From Pseudomonas purpurea (lineage in GTDB: Bacteria; Pseudomonadota; Gammaproteobacteria; Pseudomonadales; Pseudomonadaceae): a stretch of 64,000 nucleotides of DNA. The stretch is from the NCBI RefSeq assembly GCF_039908635.1, contig NZ_CP150918.1, positions 4,790,001-4,854,000 of the forward strand. The letters run 5' to 3'. The stretch's first letter is position 1; every line of letters starts with the position of its first letter. The notes beneath the pieces are model-generated. The model was not told where the DNA came from. It ran no database searches and saw only the letters and a list, made by a program, of their open reading frames with translations. Of this stretch, positions 59,150 through 64,000 are shown piece after piece. The position numbers were made by a program, and so were the translations under genes.

Positions 59150-60553
59150 TCAAGCGTGTTCACCCGCCGCTACCCGCCCGGCCTGCGCACCACTGCGCAA
59201 ACGCAGCGCCAGCACCGCGCCCGACAACGCAATCAGCGCACTGGCGAGCAACGCCAACTCGATGCCGTGGGCCTGGGTTGAAGCCCCCGCGGCGCTGTTG
59301 GCCAGAGACACCAACAGCGCCAGCCCGAGCGCACCGCCGATCTGCTGACTGGTCGAGGCCATGCCGGCCGCCACACCCTGCTCGCCCGCCGCAATGCCCT
59401 GACCGGCCGAGACCCACATGGCGGTCCAGGTCAGGCCCTGGCCGACGCTGAGGATGACGATCCCCGGCAACAACGACCAAAACCCTTTGCCACCGGGCAA
59501 CGCCAGGTACACCCAGGCAATCCCCACTGCACCGGCAAGCAAGCCGCTGACCAGCGTGGCACGCAGTCCGAAACGCGGCAGTGAGCGTTCAGCCAGCCAG
59601 ATACCGAGCGTGCACAACAGCGTCGCCGGCAAAAACGCCAGCCCCGACTGCAACACGCTGTAGCCGTAGACCTGTTGGTAATACAACGCCAGAAAGTAGT
59701 ACTGCACGCCGAAGCTACTCATGAACACCGCCGTCAGCACCATCGCCATGCGCAACTCGCGATAGCCGAACAACCGCAGCGGCATCAGCGGGTCATGGCC
59801 ACGGTGTTCGATCCAGGCAAACACGCCCAGCAACGCCAGCGCCAAACCCATGCAGCCGAGCGTCGCGGGGGCGGTCCAGCCCCACTCCGGCCCTTGAACG
59901 ATGGAGAACACCAGCAACGTACCGCCGAGAGTGACGGCCAGTGCGCCGCCAAGGTCGAAATTGCGCCCACGTTCGCGCTCGCCATCCGCCGGAATCCAGC
60001 GCCGCGCCGCCAGTGCACAGGCACCTGCCAAGGGCACGTTGACCAGAAACACCGCCTCCCACCCCCACCATTGCGTGAGCACCCCGCCCAGCAATGCCCC
60101 CAACGCCAACCCGGCTGCCGACGCCGCGCTCCACACCGCGAAGGCGCGGTTACGCGCCGGCCCTTGGGGGTAATGGGTGTTGATCAACGCCAGCGTCGCG
60201 GGGAACAACATCGCTCCGCCGACACCCTGAATCGCTCGCGCCAGCACCAACAACAACGCACTGCCACCCAACCCGCCCGCCAGCGACGCCAACGCGTACA
60301 ACGACTGCCCAAGCACGTACAAACGGCGCTTGCCCAACAAATCGGCCGCCCGGCCACCGAGCAACAGGAACCCGCCGAACGCCACGCTGTACGCACTGAC
60401 CACCCACTGCAACTGCTGGGCCGAGAAGCCCAGATGGCTGCCGATTTCGGGCAAGGCGACAAACACGATGGTCGCGTCCAGCGCGATGATCAGTTGGGCG
60501 GTGGCCAGCAGCGTCAGCATCCAGCCAGAGGGTTTTGAAGCAATGGGCATCAC
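59150..60553 (-). CDS. MFS transporter, DHA2 (EmrB/QacA) family
   Basis: This 467-residue, 12-14-span drug:H+ antiporter-type pump opens LTLLATAQLIIALDATIVFVALPEIGSHLG with the conserved acidic residue in LDATIV, then GGFLLLGGRAADLLGKRRLYV. The substrate is unknown. It is divergent from a LysR regulator across about 90 bases, a common regulator-pump pair. Confidence 0.88.
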   Translation of the reverse strand: MMPIASKPSGWMLTLLATAQLIIALDATIVFVALPEIGSHLGFSAQQLQWVVSAYSVAFGGFLLLGGRAADLLGKRRLYVLGQSLYALASLAGGLGGSALLLVLARAIQGVGGAMLFPATLALINTHYPQGPARNRAFAVWSAASAAGLALGALLGGVLTQWWGWEAVFLVNVPLAGACALAARRWIPADGERERGRNFDLGGALAVTLGGTLLVFSIVQGPEWGWTAPATLGCMGLALALLGVFAWIEHRGHDPLMPLRLFGYRELRMAMVLTAVFMSSFGVQYYFLALYYQQVYGYSVLQSGLAFLPATLLCTLGIWLAERSLPRFGLRATLVSGLLAGAVGIAWVYLALPGGKGFWSLLPGIVILSVGQGLTWTAMWVSAGQGIAAGEQGVAAGMASTSQQIGGALGLALLVSLANSAAGASTQAHGIELALLASALIALSGAVLALRLRSGAQAGRVAAGEHA

Positions 60554-60647
60554 GGCGAGTCCTGTGCAGAAATGAACAGGCGCCAGTGTCTTTGATGCCG
60601 TTTAAATGATAAATACCGACTCAAGCCTTTCAGTGATGACTTTAATC

Positions 60648-61532
60648 ATGGATCTAAACGCCCTCCGCTTGCTGGTACGGGTTGCCGAAACCCGCAGCTT
60701 CACCCGCGCCGCCGGGGACCTTGGCTTGACCCAATCCGGTCTGTCGCGCGCCATCTCGCGCCTGGAAAGCGAGTTGGGCGTGCGCTTGCTGCAACGCAAC
60801 ACCCGCAGCGTCAGCCTGACGCCAGACGGCCAGGTACTCTACGAACGCAGTGCGCCGTTACTCCTGGAACTGGCCGACGCCGAACGGCAACTGCTGGACC
60901 GCCGTGCTACGCCGTCCGGCCTGTTGAAAATCAGCACGCCGTCGCTGTTCGGGCGCAACGTGGTGATGCCGGTGATCGGCGAACTGACCCAGCGTTACCC
61001 CGAACTGTGCATCGAAGCGGTGATGACCGACCGCTTGGTGGACATCGTCGACGAGGGCTTCGACGCGGTGCTGCGCACTGGCGAGATTCAGGACCAGCGT
61101 TTGATCGCCCGCCCGCTGCACGCCCTGCGCTGGATCACCGTCGCCTCCCCGGCCTACCTCGCCCGGCACGGCGCACCGCTGACCGTGGACGACCTGCAAC
61201 AGCACAACTGCCTGAGCGTGCGAAACCTGCGCAGCGGACGGCTGGTGGACTGGCAGTTCATGCTCGACGGCAAGGTGCGTGACGTGAGCGTCAGCAGCCG
61301 ACTGATCTTCGACATCGGCGATGCCCTGGTGGACGCCGTGCTCGGCGGCTACGGCGTGGCCCAACTGATGGAGTTCGCGGTGAAAGACGCCCTCGCCGCG
61401 GGACGACTGGTGCCGTTGCTGGAAGGCTACGCCGGACGCAGCCGGGCGCTGTCGCTGGTCTATCCGCCATCGCGCCAGTACTCACCCAAACTGATGGCAT
61501 TTGCCGAGGCACTGGGGCAGGCTCGCTGGTAA
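60648..61532 (+). CDS. LysR family transcriptional regulator
   Basis: This 294-residue regulator has an N-terminal winged helix (MDLNALRLLVRVAETRSFTRAAGDLGLTQSGLSRAISRLE) and a two-lobed substrate-binding domain of the CrgA-like group. ATG 60648 gives the standard LysR opening; 60636 and the upstream in-frame start at 60606 are less likely. It probably controls the divergent DHA2 pump. Confidence 0.88.
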   Translation: MDLNALRLLVRVAETRSFTRAAGDLGLTQSGLSRAISRLESELGVRLLQRNTRSVSLTPDGQVLYERSAPLLLELADAERQLLDRRATPSGLLKISTPSLFGRNVVMPVIGELTQRYPELCIEAVMTDRLVDIVDEGFDAVLRTGEIQDQRLIARPLHALRWITVASPAYLARHGAPLTVDDLQQHNCLSVRNLRSGRLVDWQFMLDGKVRDVSVSSRLIFDIGDALVDAVLGGYGVAQLMEFAVKDALAAGRLVPLLEGYAGRSRALSLVYPPSRQYSPKLMAFAEALGQARW

Positions 61533-61640
61533 CGGTTTGTGCCGATATCGTTGAGCGCCGTCAGGTTACTGATCGCCCGGCACATCGACTGGCTCGACCC
61601 CCATGACGATCACGCTTCACCCACCCGACAGGCCCACGAC

Positions 61641-62033
61641 ATGCCCCTCGCCACGCTGATTTCCACTCAAGGCCCTTACCTTGAAGCACTCCTTGAAATC
61701 GACGGGGTTCGCTACTGCGTGCTGGACGAATTCAGTGTGTGCGCCGACACGGCGCCGAAAACCGGCGACACATTCGAGTTCCGGTTCTGCGCCGAACTGG
61801 CTGGCGATGAGTCCTGGGACGCGCAATTCTCCGGCAATCCTGATCAGCGGATCGGCCTGCAATCGCTGGGTGGATGGGCCTATCGCGCCTTTGGAAAAGT
61901 GCTCAGCGTCAGCCCGGTGATCGTTGAGTGCGGGGTTTTACAGGTCGAAGACGTGGTGTGTTCAAACGACCCGGCACTGATTGGCGAATACCTGAGCTTC
62001 ACCCTCACCCGCCTCGGCGGTTACCCCGACTGA
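61641..62033 (+). CDS. hypothetical protein, unknown function
   Basis: This 130-residue acidic soluble protein has no domain I recognise. Cysteines occur at YCVLDEF, VCADTA, RFCAEL and ECGVLQ. Start at 61641 (MPLATLISTQGPY) is inferred. It sits between the LysR gene and a GNAT gene on the same strand, separated by 16 bases from the latter. Confidence 0.55.
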   Translation: MPLATLISTQGPYLEALLEIDGVRYCVLDEFSVCADTAPKTGDTFEFRFCAELAGDESWDAQFSGNPDQRIGLQSLGGWAYRAFGKVLSVSPVIVECGVLQVEDVVCSNDPALIGEYLSFTLTRLGGYPD

Positions 62034-62049
62034 CCCACAAGGACACTGA

Positions 62050-62595
62050 ATGGACGCGTTCCCCACCCTGGAGACCGAGCGCCTGCGCTTGCGTGAAATC
62101 GTCATGGACGATGCCCCGAACTTATTGACGATGCATGGCGATGCCCAGGCCATGAAGTGGTTTGGCATCGACCCGATGACCGGGCTGGCCGAGGCTCAGG
62201 CGCTGGTCGATACCTTCGCCGAGGGGCGGACCCACGCCAACCCCAGCACGCGCTGGGGCATCCAATTCAAGAACCAGGAAAGCCTCGTCGGCAATGTCGG
62301 TCTGTTCAAATGGAATCGTCCCTGGAAGAGTTGCTCGCTGGGCTTCGCCCTCGCCCCAGCCGGTTGGGGCCAAGGGCTGATGCACGAAGCACTGGCGGCG
62401 ATACTGGCGTGGGGCTTTGCGCAGATGCAGCTCAACCGTGTGGAAGCCACCGTGCACCCGGACAACCAGGCCTGCTTGAAGCTGCTCAAGCGCCTGGGTT
62501 TCGAAGAGGAAGGTCGCCTGCGTGAGGCCGGTTTCTGGCAAGGGCAACATCAGGACTTGCTGGTGCTGTCACGGCTGCGGGCTGACTTCAACTGA
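62050..62595 (+). CDS. GNAT N-acetyltransferase, RimJ/RimL type
   Basis: This 181-residue protein has the RimJ/RimL pattern: TERLRLREIVMDDAPNL at the start, GFALAPAGWGQGLMHEALAAI acetyl-CoA loop and VHPDNQACLKLLKRLGFEEEGRLREAGFW near the end. The target is unknown; relatives acetylate ribosomal proteins or small amines. AAGGACACTGA precedes the ATG. Confidence 0.88.
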   Translation: MDAFPTLETERLRLREIVMDDAPNLLTMHGDAQAMKWFGIDPMTGLAEAQALVDTFAEGRTHANPSTRWGIQFKNQESLVGNVGLFKWNRPWKSCSLGFALAPAGWGQGLMHEALAAILAWGFAQMQLNRVEATVHPDNQACLKLLKRLGFEEEGRLREAGFWQGQHQDLLVLSRLRADFN

Positions 62596-62626
62596 CGCCG
62601 GAACCGGCGCGCACCACAGCAAACCC

Positions 62627-62652
62627 GCCTGTGCCCGCGAGCGGGCACAGGC
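62627..62652. terminator. 12-bp perfect palindrome between convergent genes
   Basis: GCCTGTGCCCGC-GA-GCGGGCACAGGC lies between the GNAT and BdlA-like stop codons. No T-run is visible, so it is a weak or bidirectional terminator. Confidence 0.5.
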
Positions 62653-62664
62653 TTGGCTCAGGGC

Positions 62665-63981
62665 TTACGTCGACAACTGGTTGGCAAACTGCCCCACCGC
62701 GCTGACCACTTTCTGCGCGCCGTCCTGAATCTCGACGATCACCGTGCCCGCTTCCGCCGCGAGCGCCAGGCCTTGTTCGGCCTGAAGCTTGCCATCGGTC
62801 ATCAGCGCCACGGCGTTGCGCGCCATGTCCTGGTTCTGCCGGACCACGCCGACAATCTCATCGGTGGCCTGGCTGGTCCGCGAGGCCAATTGCCGAACCT
62901 CGTCGGCCACCACCGCAAACCCACGCCCCTGCTCGCCGGCACGGGCCGCTTCGATGGCGGCGTTGAGCGCCAGCAGGTTGGTCTGTTCGGCGATGCCGCT
63001 GATGGTCTTGACGATGGTGCCGATCACCACCGATTGTTCGTTGAGCGCTTCGATCCCTTCGCCTGCGGTTTGCATGTGCCGGGCCAGGTCACGCATCACA
63101 TCCACGGCCTGGGTGACCACGGTCGTGCCGCGTTGCGCGCAACTGTCAGTCTGCAAGGAGGTGCTGTAAGCGATGTTGGCGGCTTCGGCGACTGCTTGTT
63201 CCTGATTGACCTGATCGGTGATCACCGTGGCGAACTTGACCACTTTGTAGAGCTTGTTGTTGGCGTCGACCACCGGGTTGTACGAGGCCTCCAGCCAGAC
63301 CACACGCCCGTGGCTATCAACCCGTTTGAAGCGGCCAGCCACAAACTCACCGGCGTTCAAGCGTCTCCAGAACGCCTGGTACTCGGGGCTGTTGTACTCC
63401 TGCGGTTCACAGAACGTACGGTGATGCTTGCCCTTGATCTGCGCCAGGCTGTAACCCATGCCGCCGAGAAACCGCTCGTTGGCCGTCAGCACGTTACCGT
63501 TGAGGTCGAACTCGATCACCGCCGTCGAACGCACCAGCGCACCGATCAGGTTCTCGTGTTCGCGAGACGCTTCGATGGTGCGGGTCAAGTCGCTGGAAAA
63601 AATCGAAAAGTGCTTGATCCGCCCCTCGGAATTGCGCACCGGTTGCATGATCGAACGCAGCCATGCCTCTTCGCCATTGCCGCGCAACAAGCGAACCACG
63701 CCAGCGAAGTGCTCGCCACGGGTCAGCGCCGATTTGAAGCGATGGTGGAAATCGTCAGCCTTGACGTGGGCCGGAACAAGGTCCTCGATGACACGCCCGA
63801 TCAGGTCGTTGCTCTTGTAGAGCATTTCCTGGGTGAAGTTCTGATTGACCGACTGAATCCGGCCATCGGGGTCCAGGGTCAAGACGAGCATCTCGCTTTC
63901 CAGGCTTTCTTTCACTTGCAGAAGGCTGGAGAGTTCCTCGCGAAGAGCCGACAGCTCCTGCTTCAAGCGTTTGTTGAACAT
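62665..63981 (-). CDS. soluble PAS-PAS chemotaxis transducer, BdlA-like
   Basis: This 438-residue protein has no membrane segment. It carries an N-terminal coiled coil (about 1-30), two PAS domains (about 30-135 and 150-260) and a short methyl-accepting signalling domain with [38 protein letters not shown] near 330-370. This layout matches BdlA, which controls biofilm dispersion in P. aeruginosa by lowering c-di-GMP. Whether it works in dispersion here is inference. The ribosome site is weak. Confidence 0.85.
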   Translation of the reverse strand: MFNKRLKQELSALREELSSLLQVKESLESEMLVLTLDPDGRIQSVNQNFTQEMLYKSNDLIGRVIEDLVPAHVKADDFHHRFKSALTRGEHFAGVVRLLRGNGEEAWLRSIMQPVRNSEGRIKHFSIFSSDLTRTIEASREHENLIGALVRSTAVIEFDLNGNVLTANERFLGGMGYSLAQIKGKHHRTFCEPQEYNSPEYQAFWRRLNAGEFVAGRFKRVDSHGRVVWLEASYNPVVDANNKLYKVVKFATVITDQVNQEQAVAEAANIAYSTSLQTDSCAQRGTTVVTQAVDVMRDLARHMQTAGEGIEALNEQSVVIGTIVKTISGIAEQTNLLALNAAIEAARAGEQGRGFAVVADEVRQLASRTSQATDEIVGVVRQNQDMARNAVALMTDGKLQAEQGLALAAEAGTVIVEIQDGAQKVVSAVGQFANQLST

Positions 63982-64000
63982 GGGGGCGCACCGATGGGCA

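Overview
The window is a piece of a Pseudomonas chromosome, most likely from the P. fluorescens group. Coding density is high, GC is roughly 60 %, and the backbone mqo / PA4642-like / wbuC / hpt / upp / uraA / hemH / MerR-phrB / pagL / murI / moeB / prmC / prfA / hemA / TPR / lolB / ispE / tRNA-Gln / prs / rplY / pth / ychF is the order I recall from P. aeruginosa PA4640-PA4673. I see no insertion sequence, phage, integron or CRISPR array. The repeats present are REP-type palindromes, several of them paired as REPINs.

Layout. 0-12 kb: tail-to-tail metabolic and stress genes (a DUF1302 start, a fatty acyl-CoA ligase, a LysE exporter, a D-2-hydroxyacid dehydrogenase, rsmC). A Mn2+-type yybP-ykoY riboswitch follows, driving a TMEM165/GDT1 exporter, then a frameshifted M48 lipoprotein protease, a Cache chemoreceptor, an SRAP (YedK/HMCES-like) protein with an unusual active site, and an acyltransferase. 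12-21.5 kb: small conserved proteins, a YajG-like lipoprotein, mqo with a long unexplained leader, and a purine/pyrimidine salvage block (hpt, upp, uraA). 21.5-28.5 kb: ferrochelatase and a light-response cluster (FAD oxidoreductase, DUF523/DUF1722 protein, LitR/PplR-type MerR regulator, photolyase, SDR). T(G/A)TACA-N12-TGTACA boxes lie in front of its transcription units, and two genes in it survive only as remnants. 28.5-41.1 kb: the conserved pagL-murI-moeB-prmC-prfA-hemA operon facing the TPR-lolB-ispE-tRNA-prs-rplY-pth-ychF run. 41-50 kb: a CirA-type TonB receptor with a Fur box, a fosmidomycin-resistance-type MFS pump, a second chemoreceptor, tRNA-Met, and a hydrolase/isomerase operon divergent from a TetR regulator with a near-perfect shared operator. 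50-64 kb: gamma-glutamyltransferase, an autotransporter coupled to a lipoprotein hydrolase, small enzymes and regulators (HTH/DUF2975, AraC plus cupin, LysR plus DHA2 pump, GNATs), and a soluble BdlA-like PAS chemotaxis transducer.

Three genes (M48 protease, hemA, pth) are each broken by one extra base, and all three insertions turn the same heptamer CCAGGCC into CCAGGGCC. Because hemA and pth are normally indispensable, a systematic sequence or consensus error is the best explanation. The most biologically interesting points are the light-responsive regulon with its decayed operon tail, the SRAP protein with swapped Asn/His active-site positions, the probable promoter inside ispE for tRNA-Gln/prs, and the symmetrical TetR operator pair.
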